The position numbers were made by a program, and so were the translations under genes. Shown here in pieces: positions 1-12,600 of a stretch of 64,000 nucleotides of DNA. Where the stretch lies: positions 38,493,519 through 38,557,518 of the forward strand of contig LS997565.1 in the NCBI GenBank assembly GCA_000469685.2, read 5' to 3'. The stretch's first letter is position 1. Every line of letters begins with the position of its first letter. The stretch is from Haemonchus contortus. Its lineage: Eukaryota > Nematoda > Chromadorea > Rhabditida > Trichostrongylidae. Below the pieces are notes generated by a model that saw only the letters and a list, made by a program, of their open reading frames with translations, was not told the DNA's origin and made no database searches.

Positions 1-200
1 TTGTAATCAGTTGTGATAAAAAGTTCTATTACTCGTTTTATGGTGTTTATCACGGGGCGAAAGTGGTATGGTTTCAAGAGGTCCGGGCGTGCTATCACTC
101 GTGTAATCCAAGGACCTCACAAGGTTGGCGATTCATGGGCACAATTTAAGTCTCTGACGGTACTCGAACCTGTGCCTGTGCTTTCCGAGTGCCAAAAAAA
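1..200 (+). pseudogene. 3' flank of an upstream guanylate cyclase paralogue
   Basis: The first ~200 bases resemble 30551-31040, the sequence just after the stop codon of the intact cyclase. Shared stretches include TTGTAATCA...AATAAAA-like...AAAGTTCTA, GGGGCGAAAGTG, CACAAGGTTGGCGAT and GACGGTACTCGAACC. The downstream copy is interrupted by a SINE that is absent here. I read this as the 3' UTR or flank of a tandem paralogue whose coding exons lie left of the window. No convincing ORF is visible in it, so it is duplicated non-coding sequence rather than a gene. Confidence 0.6.
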
Positions 201-1300
201 AGCGAGACTGATCAACACTGATGACATTTTCCTTTATTCTTTATCACCGAATTGCTGAGGGGTGTACGACGCAGATGCAGTGATCGCGGAGCGGCTAAAG
301 CGAGACAAAAAGTTGATTTAATTATCAAACTTATTTATAAGGGTAACTGACGGTGCTGGTCACGAAGTGATATTGATTGTAGTTCCTTCGCCCATAGTCT
401 GCGTCAGTTTTCTCTAGCCAGCTTTGTTGGAACCCTTAGATCGTTATTCCTAGGATAGTGAAAGGTTCCTGTAAGCGGAGAGTCCATTTACATAACATAT
501 TGCAAGACATACTTATAATAACTATAACCATGCTTCAAATAATTCCGATTTGAAGCCGCTTAACCGCTTGAAAGTATGAAGGAACAATTCGTTCAATTCA
601 GCGCCAGGATGAGAATGAATCCCTTCTCTATATCCAAGCTCCTTTCCATCTGATGGGTCTCAGAAGTTTATTAGCCCAGTATAGAAGGCAATAATAGTGG
701 AGCAACACTGAAAACATTTCTGAACGAATAAGAATATAAATGGTTCCAGGAAATAAAGCTGTAAATGTTAGGTAATTCGCTCATAAAGGAAAGCGAAACC
801 ACCGTTAGTACGAAAGCCAATGCGATTCTTCTTCCAAACGACTTCAGACTTCATTTGGGATATGGGTCAAAGAATGGGAGTTCAGACGGGTATCCCCGGT
901 TACATATTTTCTTTCATGAAGTCTACTTACCACAGCAAACTCGATGACACGTCTTCAACTTCGTCCTACGCTTGGAGCAGCCAAATTGAAACAATCTCGC
1001 TTGCATATCAGTCTATCTTACTGACATGGTAGTGCTCCACTCACCAAAGTTATGGCACGATGAGCCACTTAAGGCCTTCGTAAAACATTCAAAACAGGAA
1101 TAGGCCGTAAACTTTAGAGTGGTACTTTTGGGGGTTCAGGCCTTTCAGTGATTGGGTCTTGGACGTTTGCCATCAAGTCTCTAACATGGGTGCTCACATA
1201 TGAGATGAGAGTACAACTATTCCAAATTAGCCGGTACCCATTTTATGATGAAATGAATTAAATGAGAAGCAATCACAGACTCATTGTAAAGCTGGAATTT
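201..1300. other. Intergenic, nothing recognisable
   Basis: There is no ORF with protein-like composition and no RNA gene or transposon terminus that I can identify. Short ORFs at 765-1032 overlap in two frames and look like chance. The sequence is probably decayed duplicate or repeat material between cyclase copies. Confidence 0.4.
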
Positions 1301-1302
1301 CT

Positions 1303-1720
1303 ATCCTACTTTATATAATTCGCTAAGTGTTTGTAATGGTGTGTGTGTGTTTGACCGGAAATTCGTAACTCCTGTTCCCGAAGACCTAAAGAGTTCAAAT
1401 TTGGTAGGAGTACGGGGGGCCGGATGGGAATATTCATTGCAGGTGGCAGAACCTGACTCCACCCACAGGGGGCAGGACGTGCGCGATGGAAATTTTGGGC
1501 CACAAACTCATAACTCCGGTTCCAGTGGGGCCAGAGCGTTGAAAATTGGTAGGAGTACAGGAAGCAAGACGGACACCAATGGCAGGTAGCAGGGCCAGAC
1601 TCCACCTACAGGAGGCAGGGTTTGCGCAGAGTAAATGTTTAGGCGAAAACTCGTAACTTCCGTTTCCGTGGACCTAAAAAGTTAAAATTTTGTAGGTTGA
1701 AACAGGTGATGTAGGATATG
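1303..1720 (+). mobile_element. Helitron-like minisatellite element, copy A
   Basis: It opens with a TCCTACTTTATATAA-type head followed by CGCTAAGTG and a TG-rich run, the same head as at about 25940. Degenerate tandem units follow, carrying TTCAAATTTGGTAGGAGTAC, a CCCACAGGGGGC hairpin and ACTCCGGTTCC. The short ORFs on both strands are repeat-derived. Family membership rests on the shared head and units. The Helitron label is inferred from the TC-plus-TATATAA 5' end, the GC hairpins and the absence of terminal inverted repeats. Confidence 0.55.
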
Positions 1721-2254
1721 ACGGAATCGTAGGTACTTTGTGACATTAACCGACGATAACTGATAAGAGAAGATAAGGAGTGTAAGAAAGCAAGACATAT
1801 CGATCGAAATCCTAACGTCTTCGGTATTAACTATGTAGCTTTGTCCGTTCAGTATATTTCATTCCATAAGACGGGATGCTAGAGTATGGTGACTAAAGGT
1901 TAGTGCAGTGATAGGGCCCATTAGCGGCACTACGATAAGCAGATGAGAATTTGGATCATTCCTTCCTATTAGAATTCATAGCACCGAAATAATCCTCTGT
2001 CAAGTTTTGAGAACAGAAGACTATTATTTGTTTCAAAGAAAGAGTAGAGAGTTATCCGATCACTACAACTTTGTCGAAGAAGGAGCACTTGTTGCTTATT
2101 GTCAGTACAGTGACATGTAGAAACATGTGTTGAATCACAATAGTGTATCCTCGACATATTCAAGTATAAACGATGCTTCATGGCCAACAATTTTTAAATT
2201 TCGTGAAGGATGATACACTGGTTAGGCTTATTGAGGAGTTTTCATTGTAAGATT

Positions 2255-2514
2255 CTCTAGACTCTTGCGTTGGGGGACACGCTGAATATAGCATCACGGA
2301 CGGAAGTCAGTCATGAAGATAAGCTCCCTCTCAGGAAGTTCATGGGGTTTTTCCCAACAAATCATATTCGAAGGCAATTGCCTTATCCAAAGAGTCCGGT
2401 GCATTGAATTGTTCAGTTAGTCACATTCATATATCTAAAGAAGCGCACGACTTGCTCATCAACGACTACCATGCAGGCTATGAGACACGATCAAGAGGGG
2501 ACGTCATAATAAAG
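2255..2514 (+). pseudogene. Decayed guanylate cyclase catalytic exons
   Basis: Bases 2417-2514 form a 98-nt exon with the same length, phase and splice borders as exon 27 of the intact cyclase. The translation contains [10 protein letters not shown]...YETRSRGDVIIK, against [10 protein letters not shown]...[12 protein letters not shown] downstream. Just upstream, about 2270-2320 keeps a weaker match to the end of exon 26 (GDTLNIASR against GDTVNTSSR). I cannot find the final exon ([10 protein letters not shown]), the kinase-homology region or the extracellular region. This is a fragment left by tandem duplication. It could only be functional as an alternative exon, which seems unlikely. Confidence 0.7.
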
Positions 2515-3659
2515 GTAAAAATGATTGTTTCTGAGGTCCTCGTTGCCGATGGGTATGAAACTGCACTGTATACAACACTTTCTTATGGAGTGAAACTCCT
2601 CATTTCTTTTATCGTCTTCGAATTCTACGTCGTCCGCTACGCCGCGCTTAAGGGCCACTATGCCATTAATGCTCCCCATCTTGAAAGTTTTTCTTCAGTC
2701 CGACAGCGTTCCTTAGGCTATCCTTGGGAGTCACAGATTCATTCAAGGAAGAAATCTCAGAAACCATTCAAACGTGAACTGTAGTTTTAATACCATGAGT
2801 GTACACTTTGAAGGTGTGCCCCGTGTCTTTCACTATTGCTGAATCCACATTTGAACATTATCCTCCTCAAACTTGTTGAACTTGAAGTCTCACTGAAATC
2901 CTTCCAAGAAGAGTGGGTTCGTTATTTTTGCTTCCCCAGTTTGAGAGCGGGTTCACGACAACTAGACGTATCGCAATTGAACTAAATAGTAAAATTGTTA
3001 TGATGCAAAGTTGCGCATCAATGGCGAAGGGGTCGAAAATGCCCTTAGGAATCACTACACAGTTTCACATTCCCAAAGTAGTTTGATTCCAGGATTGTAC
3101 AGGATTACGAATGAACAGAGGTACGCACTCCCTACAAACGTGCTCTATTTTGAATGATACCACCCTCTCAAAGTCAAAAGTACGTCGTTTTTAGAGGATA
3201 TTGACCGGAATCGGTGAATGGAACCAGTTTTTGAACCCTCCAATTTGCATCAGTTCCCACCTGCCACTTGGTGTAGCCTCCAGAAGGCCACTTGGCATGC
3301 TCTTCATTGGAAGTCTTTGGAAACGTGCGGCATTTGAAAGGTTTCCAAGCCCTCATGAAAGAAATGGCAATTTTTTTTTACCAGAGTTTGACATGCCATG
3401 GCTTATAAAAGCATCTAGTTAATCAGATTCTTCTCCAAACATTTTCATCTTGTCGCTGAACATAAGCCAATGTCCACCCCTGTTTTCGATTTACAACAAC
3501 TTTCGAATTATTGTTAACATTGCTTCTAAAATGTGACAGTGACAACTACTGGGCATACCTGAAAGGCTTCAAAGAAAGGTTTCTTCTAGTTGTCGTATTT
3601 CAAAGAGAAACCTCACTTTGATGTTTGTTGTGCCACCAAACACCGTTTTCCACCTCGGG
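2515..3659. other. Upstream region of the cyclase gene
   Basis: About 1.1 kb lies between the cyclase relic and the start codon at 3660. ORFs at 2404-2784 and 3174-3422 overlap on both strands and show no family signature. No clear TATA box or trans-splice acceptor sits directly before the ATG. The region presumably contains the promoter of the cyclase. Confidence 0.4.
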
Positions 3660-6600
3660 ATGACGGCGCTGATTCTTTTCTGTCTGTTTGTTCCCACTAT
3701 TTCACAGGAGAATGTTACTCAGCAGAAAAAAATTGTAAGTATTCACAGGGGTTTTCAGCCTTTAGCTGCAACAATATAAGGTTCAGTACAAATCCCTATA
3801 ATTAGGTAACCGTTGGAATCGCTGCTGTGGAGGATGTCCTGCCAACGTTCATGGGGTTCTCACTAAGCGGTGGCGCTATTGGTTTAGCCCTCGATCGAAT
3901 GCGTTCTGAGGGTGTAACAAATGGATTTGACTTCAAGTGAGTTTTTTGGCTCTTTGTCTTTTCAGTAACCCCGGCTAGTAGAAGGCTATAGAAAGTGGGT
4001 ACCTGTTAACTAGACTACCAAGAACTCGCTTTCTTATCCAACAAGCGCGGTGCCTCCATCTTCCTATTTGTGCTGATTGATTCGGCCTAAGCCATGCCTT
4101 AGGTGATGCAGCTGTCCTCAACTTTTTGTATATTTCTCCCAGAGTCGTTGGATGGTGGCACCATGCAGTAGGAATAATGGTTAGTGGTTTTCTCGTGCCT
4201 GTCTTTTCGTTCTGTTTCACAATGTACTTCCTGCTGTTAAAAGGGCATAATGAGCTCCAGAAGGTTTCTTCCGTAAACCATCTCAAACAAGCTTGATTGA
4301 TGCACCTAACAAAGTTATCTTCGGAACAACTTGTTCTTCTAGTTCGAAATGACAAGTGAAGATGGGAACTGTCTAGCCAAGTTATCTGGAGTAAGATATG
4401 TATATTTGGAGGGAGCAGTTTTGTGAAAATCGACAATTTTCGTAAGTCCGTCTGCCAAAGAGGACTTCGACTTTGTCTGGGTGATCTGATCACTGTTGTG
4501 ACTACGTTTCCACCTACCACCTCAGGCTTCATGAAATTTTGATCCAAACTAATGTAAGCAGTGATTTTATTCCTCCACTTCTAGAAGATTCTTTAAAACA
4601 CATAGTTTCGTATCTTAACCACTCCTGAAGACCATTCCAAGCTTATAACAGACGGTCATGCAATCGACTTGCAATCCAGAACCCGTGCCACCAAGGATAA
4701 ATATTCCTTCAAGTAAAATTGAAGCTGTTCAGTCAGCAAGATTTCTCGCCTGCTGTTTGACAGCAGCGGAGATGAACTGGAAGGATAGTCTGTAAGCAAG
4801 TCCCCTAGTCCCTCGCACATACACACCCAACATGAATACTGAGTTAGAGAAATCGTATTAGTGATTAGGCCGAAATTAATAATTAATCTGAAGCAAAATC
4901 AACTCTCCTCTCGTCGCACACGATTAGTACGATTTGTAATTGGTAAAAGATTAGAAAATCAATCAGCTGAAGCAAAGTTATGAACCTCTAGAACAAAAAA
5001 CAATCAAGTCAAATAGGTTATGAATGTTACTTTCACTAATACATGAGTGAGGAAGGAGCGTCCGCTAGTGTACGGTTCAGAGAGATAGCTCGAGAAAGAG
5101 AAAATATCTGCAATGCCTGTCCTCCCGCTGATCATCTATTTCTATAATACCGTAATCGCTGGTAAAGTTTAATAGAAAAAAAAAGGTATCTCACAAAGAC
5201 GACGAGTTGTGGGTAGGGCGGGAATCTTCGTTGTGGTAATGGGAGGAATAAGGAGCACCGTGCCCGGAAAGCACGAGTAGAGGTTCGACTCCATCCAAGG
5301 CCAAAGTTTCGCCTACACTGTGACGGAATAAGATCTTTGGCAATTTTACTTAATAATGAATTGGAACAAATAAGTCAACGCAAATGTTTAGGTTTATAGT
5401 GAATTATACCGAATGCAGTTCCAAAACGGCTGTTGGAGTAGCATTGGAGCAAATGGTCAAACGCAATGTGGATCTTGTCATTGGTCCGCCCTGCCCTTCA
5501 CGTTAGTACATTTGATTTGTAAATTAGACATTCAGCTTTTTTGTGAACTTCATGAAGAACCATCAGGTTGAGTATAATCGTCGTTTCCTTTAAACTAGTG
5601 AATTAGTTATGGGCATACATGCCTGTTCGGAGAGTTGGGCGAAATGGTCAGCTTTATAATAACTAGGTCAACATCGACGTGAAGAAAAGGATCCGGCACT
5701 GGGATACCGTCTTGACAATTTTTACTCTCTTGCTCAATCCCTTGCTCAGGCTTAAAATTTTTGTTGCATGCAGTCACGACTCATGGTGGCGAAAGGGCAG
5801 TTCTCAGCCCTTCATCTCTCACGCTCACATCTCTCTACACAACTGCATAGGAGTGAATCCAGTTCTTAATCCCCTTATATGTCGTCATATTTTGTACAAT
5901 CACCTATTTTTAATACTTCCCTGAAATCCCTGAAAGGCTTAAAAAAATCATCGAGCGTTAATCTATCCCGTCAGAGGGATGCGCCCCCGCATTCGAAATC
6001 CATCCATCCTCCGAAACGAGTTAGCACTAATTAACCGACCACTAAGGGATGTAAGGCGTAGCTAGCCAAGGCGGATACCGATCCGGTATCCGAACTTGGG
6101 AGCGTGCGTGCGTGATTCTGCCCTACTGCCACGACATCAGCTCCGTCCTTGAAGTATGATATTTCTTGAGATCTGCTGCTTTACAATCTTCTTTTTGCAC
6201 TGTTCTACACTATCACTTCCATTGTTTAACTTAAGTAGGCACCTCTAAGTTCCCTCTACCTCTAAGAATTGTGCTTTTGTCGAAGCAAAGAAGAGCAACG
6301 GGTATGTTATGAGCATACGAGTGGGCAGTGTATTCACAAAGTCATTCCATGGAAACTCCTGACGTATTGCGGATAAAAGCTGGAGCAATGCGAACTTTTC
6401 GGCGGATACTTTCGAACAATCTCACTACTCCAATTCGATACATCTGAGCGCAACACAACTTCTAAGGGTGCGGAGAGCTGACTATTCAAGGCATTGACAT
6501 TCCTGGCCTAACATATGCCAGACCTTGTAGCCTTTTCTTTAATCTGAAGTTGCTTCAATTCAATTCAATCAATGTTATCGTCCAACTCTTTCAGCACCTA

Positions 6601-9600
6601 CGGTGTAGCGTGCTTAGTCGTCAAATCCAGAATGAATCTCGAGAGGTTCTTCATTGGCTCAGCCATCCATAGCCATCCATTAGGCTAGTCCGATAGTACA
6701 GATTGAACTTTTCAGCTGCAAAGATGACCGGTTATTTGTCAACTTATTACCAGAAAACTATGCTGGGATGGGGTTTTCTGATTGACTCTATATTCAGCGA
6801 CACCAAACGTTTCGAATTTCTCACAAAAGTCATGCCGGATTCCATTCAGTGAGTTATATCGTTTATGGCATTATGGACTATTCTCTTCACTAATACAGTG
6901 TGTTTCAAAAGTATGTGCACACCCAACATTTTGTTTTTTTTTTGGGAATGCCATTGCTTTCTGTAACCTGTGACCCTGACCATTCAATTCCTTGTGTACG
7001 ATAACCTACGAACACTTATTCTGAGAGAACATCGTAGCTGCTAACATAATTTTTTTATTAAAGAAAAATTTTTTTTGTTTAAAAAGTATGTGCACACTTA
7101 GCAAAAAACAAAAATATAACCGAAATCAGGAATCGATAGGGCCACCTAAATTTCTGTAGAAGTTATCAACTACGAGGAATCGTTTGAGAATGGTTTCGTT
7201 GCAGTAGGTTCTTTAGTTACCTTTAAAATGAAAAATTTTGAGTGTGCACATACTTTTGGAGCGGCAACTGGGCCGCTCTTTTTCATACATTGCTAGATTC
7301 GTTCAAGACCCTGGCAGCTATCGCTCACAACCTGTTCCTGGCCGTCCACGTATTTTGACTGCTCAGGACAACAGGAGAATAGCCCATCTTGTGGCGAATA
7401 ATTCTTTGTCTGAGTGTCAGATCCGAGCCCAGATGGGTTTATCAGTCTCGGGTACGACCGTTTGGCGCCCTATCCGCTCTGATGAGTATATCACACGAGA
7501 GACCATGAAGAAGGCTACTCGACTCAGTACTCGCCACAGGCTGACAAGGCTGGAGTTTGCTCGCGCAGACCATCAAAGAACCTCCTCCGAAATTCCTTCT
7601 CAAAAACACGAGTGGCTCTCGTCGAAGGTACCTTCAGTTATGACTAAATCCATCCGGCCCATCGATATTGTGCTTCTTTTCATCAGAAAAGATCACTCAA
7701 GAGCAAAATGTTCTGTTCTCAAGAGCAAAATGTTTCCTATTTTTAGAACAAACACATTGTTTGTTCTAAAAATAGGAAAATCCTGAAAATTCTCGAACAA
7801 CCGTACCTTAACCCATGATGTTGCCATGTTCCTACGAGCAAACTCCAGCCTTGTCAGCTTGTGGCGAGTATTGAGTCGAGTAGCCTTCTTCATCGTCTCT
7901 CGTGTGATATACTCATCAGAGCGGATAGGGCGCCAAACGGTCGTACGCGAGACTGATAAACCCATCTGAGCTCGGATCTGACTCACAGACAAAGAAGTAT
8001 TCGCCACAAGACGGGCTATTCTCCTGTTGTCCTGAGCAGTCAAAATACGTGGACGGCCAGGAATAGGTTGTGAGCGATAGCTGCCAGGGTCTCGAGTGAA
8101 TCTAGCAATGTATGAAAAAGAGCGGCCCAGTCGCCGTTCGAAAAGTATGTGCACACTCAAAATTTTTCATTTCAAAGGTAACTAAAGAACCTACTGCAAC
8201 GAAACCATTCTCAAACGATTCCTCGTAGTCGATAACTTCTACAGAAATTTAGGTGGCCCTATCGATTCCTGATCTCGGTTATATTTGTTGTTTGCTAAGT
8301 GTGCACATACTTTTGAAACAAAGAAAAATTTTTCTTTAATAAAAAATTATGTTAGCAGCTAAAATGTTCTCTCAGAATAAGTGTTCGTAGGTTATCGCAC
8401 ACAAGGAATTGAATGGTGAAGGTCACAGGTTACAAAAAGCAATGGTATTCCCAAAAAAACAAAATGTTGGGTGTGCACATACTTTTGAAACACACTGTAT
8501 TACTCAACGTTCGCGTTCGCGAATATCTTGGCCATTGGTCTCTCGGTCGGGGTCTTATCACATGAAACACAAACAGCCGCGATGAAGAATCGGAAGAATT
8601 TTCGGATCCCGCCGAAAATCATCCTTATTTGTACTCGTCTAGGAATTAGCTATCAAAGTATCTGGCAAACTCGTGTGGAGTTGTGCAATTGAAGTGACTC
8701 CAATAAAATTTCGAGGCTTATCGAAAGCAGGACGTGAAGGGATAGAGGAATCCTAGAGAAAACGGTCTGTAAACAACAATCCAGGGTATCCCAAACCTCT
8801 GCGTAGGTTACGAGCCTTACGGTGATTGATTATTTTAGAATGCGGTAAAAAATCAGTTTAAACTACTTGAGATTCACATTGGCATTACAGAATGATGAAT
8901 GCTCTGTTGCTGATGTTTATGATGTTGGAATGGAACCGTGTTGCGGTTTACTATACTCCAAATGAAGTGCAATACTGTGACACCATTATCGGCGATCTTG
9001 CTGTATGTTTGCTATGAGAGCATCCGACAGACCATAACATTTCAATCATATCTTTCCAGACAGCATTCAGTAACGAGAAATATGTAGTGGATTTGGTACA
9101 AGTCGTTGCATGGGATGGTCAGGACGACGATTATTTTACAGATCAGTTACTCCGCACTAAGCGGAGTGCAAGAAGTGGGCGACTGAATTCATTACAACTT
9201 TCCCAGAAACTTTGTACTATATGTGTAGACCTTTCGTGATCCGGTACTACACTGTCGCAGAAAGAATACGGGAATAGAACTTTTTTTGAGTAGGTTCTTC
9301 CTTACCTTTAACCTCATGACGACAGTGAACACTCTTAGCACTTACGGCAATTAGCCTATGGGACACAAACTCTTTCTTCCTGTTTCTTCACTTTTTACTT
9401 ATCCTTGCATGCTAGAGCTGAGGATGAGTAGGGTGTGTTTATACTTCATGGAAACTAGGCTGGGTAAGCCATTGAGATCACTAGAACATACGACAGTATC
9501 TTATTCCTAGCGTCTCTTATGGCTTATACTACGACCCCAGGCAAGGTGGATATTTCTTAGTTGCAGTAGTCATAATGTGCCTGGATACGCCCCAAACTCG

Positions 9601-12600
9601 ACGTGCATTCATGAAAAAAGTTTCTCTCATGGATATGATCTCGGAGGAATACGTCTATATCTTGGTAGGATTGCGTGGCTTCGGATTCGGTAAGATTCGC
9701 TTTTTCTCTACATTGATTCGGCTATGATACTATTCAAACGACACTTTCAGGTCAGGCGGTGAGAGGACTTAGTGAACGTGAGTGCTTCATTGTCGCTGAT
9801 CTCGTTTCTAGTCTCCCAGATGGTCAAGCGTGCATCAGATTCTCATACTGCACTTTTTTTGAGAAAACCTTACCTAGCTGTAGCCTGCTACCTCTACACC
9901 GACAAACTACTTATACTGTGTCTCCATGTACCTGTCCCTATATACCTGATCATTCATCTCAGTGTAATCCTATTGAAACAGCCTGTATCAAAGGCATGTA
10001 GGACCACTCTTGAATGAAAGTTATCCGTGCCGTTCGGTTTTTCTTGGTTACGTGGTTTACAGAACATTGTACATCATTTATTATTTGGGTTGTCCGAAAA
10101 GTTCCCGCCGATTTTTGGTTCATCTTTGAATGAAAGTTCCTAGAAGAAGAAATCCATCGATTGAACACTATATCCTCCATTCTGTTCAGTAGGGATTCTC
10201 CGTCGTCCTTTAGGTTGCAGTTCCCCTCTTCCATAGAAGATTCCAGACTTGAAATCAAAAAACCCACTTAGGTGCTTTTTGCGGTCCTCCAGCGAATTGA
10301 ACGATTTTCCATTCAAAGAATTTTGCAGAAACCCAAACAAGTTGTATTCTGATGGTGCTATGTCTGGACTATATGGAGGGTGTGGTAAGACATCCCACCC
10401 AAGCTTTAGCAACTTTTGACGAGTGGCCAAAAATACGTGTGGTCTGGAGGTACCCTGTTGAAAGATTACGCCCTCACAATTGGCCACTTCGGGTCGCTCT
10501 TGGTCTATCGCTGCCTCCATATTTCTAGCTAACTATAGTACCTTTCCTAAGTCATCTTTCGATTGTGCGACAACAGCCATGGTAAGTGATTTCCCTGAAA
10601 TCCCATCAGCAACTCGGCATAGTCATCCGCACCTGGATTTTGACTTTTGCAGCGGTTTGTAACGGCTCACTGGGGACTCCACAATCGCTTCCGCTCCTCA
10701 TTGCTGTACACAATCCGATTCTCGTCCTTCGTGCTCATGCGTCTCAGAAACGGCTTATTTTTATTTCGTTTGAGCAACGAGTGGCGCATGGAGGCGCGGT
10801 CCATCGCATTGCGCTCGCTCCTTTCGCGAGATATCTAAACATCAAGGCGCTTTACAAAACCAAGCGTCTGCAGATGACCATGGATGGTTAAATTCGAAAC
10901 ATTAAGTCCTTGTCCTACTCCACGAGCAGTGTGTGCCGATTTGCTTCAGTTAACATTTTGAGTTGATCGTATAAACTGATGATAGTCTTCCAAAGGGTTG
11001 CCGGTCTTCGAAGGCAAATTCACTCCGTTTGGATTTCGCAAACTAGTCATGCGCTGTACGTTCCTGTAGGGCATGGTCTACTCAAACGTCATATATCTTT
11101 CATGCGGCTTGAGCCGCATTCTAGGCCTTGCGGTAGAAGAAATACTTCAGTTACCGAAAATGCGCGCAGTGGTTCTCCATTTTCATACGAGCCCTGTACA
11201 GATAAACTTCGACAAATGTTGACAGAATCTTGATAGGAATATAGAGGAGGATCTACTCTTTCAGAAAACATATAACTTTATTAGGTTGGGTCCTTGATCT
11301 TTTGTACAACGGTTGATTAATCCGGGGTGTCAAAAATCGGCGGGAACTTTTCGAACAACCCAATAGAAAGCTTAGGAGCGCAATCTAGGTATAAATCCCC
11401 TTCTCTGACATATCCTTGCAGATTATCCTTCTTGAACGGCCATTCCGTAGCACGGCCTACCCCCTATACGTTCTTTTTCAGGTTGTACTCTTCCTCTACT
11501 CTTTTTCAGGTAGTATTGTACGAGACATTACCCACTTTTAAGATGCAAAAATATATTTAAAATGTGATTAATATAAAAGATAGATGCAATATATGAAAAA
11601 AAATATATATATACGTAAATATAATACCACTTGAGCTATGCACACTAAGGCGTGCGTTGGTTGTCTACGATTGCTCATTTACGATTGAGTTATTTGTCGT
11701 CGGAATGTTTGATGTATCATAATTGTACCGTTCTCTCTTGGTTTGAACTCTGGGACCGTTTGGGGCATCCACTCGATATATTTCATCTGCGTAGAATTAT
11801 TAGTGGTTGATCATAGCCCCGTCCATTTCGGCGCGAACCCCTCCCACTATATACGTATATGGCCACAATCCTTCCATCACCTCCAACCACTTTTTGCCCG
11901 CGTTCTAGAATGCTTTTGGACAGAGGTATGATTTTTTGATCGTAGCCAAACCCACCTAAGTGCAGGCTGCGCCCTCTCCAAGGATTTGACCACATTTCTC
12001 TTATACTCTCTTGTGTCTCACTTTTCCCTATGCCTTAGAACGTTTTAAAACAAAGATAAAAAGCCTAACATCCGAATGCATGCTCCGGCCATCGTGGGCG
12101 TAGCTTCGATGTGTTCCCATGCTCTGCACGCCTAAAACCTTGCTCGCTCATTTCATTTCTTCTAGCGTCCACGGTTTTGTTGAATCGAGCTATGAACCTG
12201 AATGATGAGTTCCGCCCGTTGCGAGAACGCTCCACCCACCGATGGCATAAAATACCTCTCCTTATCTGTTGACCCATCCCCACTTTTGCTCATTTTTCCC
12301 CGGCGTCTGGGCTGTTATGAATTGGCCAATTTAGGAGTTTTGCCCATGACACCGGCCCCTACTTTGCGTGCTCCACCTCCTGTGAGTGGAGCACGCGAAG
12401 TAGGGGATCCCACATCTGACCCGTTTTCTGCAGGTGCCTCTGCAGGTAATATCGAATTTTCGTGCAAACAAACGGACAGACAGACAGACAGACGCAAGCG
12501 CTTTACATAAAGTAATACAAACGGACAGACAGACAGACAGACGCAAGCGCTTTACATAAAGTAATATATATAGTACTTAATATATTTTATATCTATAGAT

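Noticed and set aside
9751..10017. Additional cyclase exon around 9751 ([16 protein letters not shown])
   Set aside because: The exons at 9567-9689 and 12832-12923 already join in phase with family-typical sequence, and this ORF has no cyclase motif.
12470..12545. CRISPR-like array from CAGACAGACAG repeats
   Set aside because: It is two copies of a CAGA microsatellite plus a short unique segment inside a eukaryotic repeat element. There are no spacers or cas genes.
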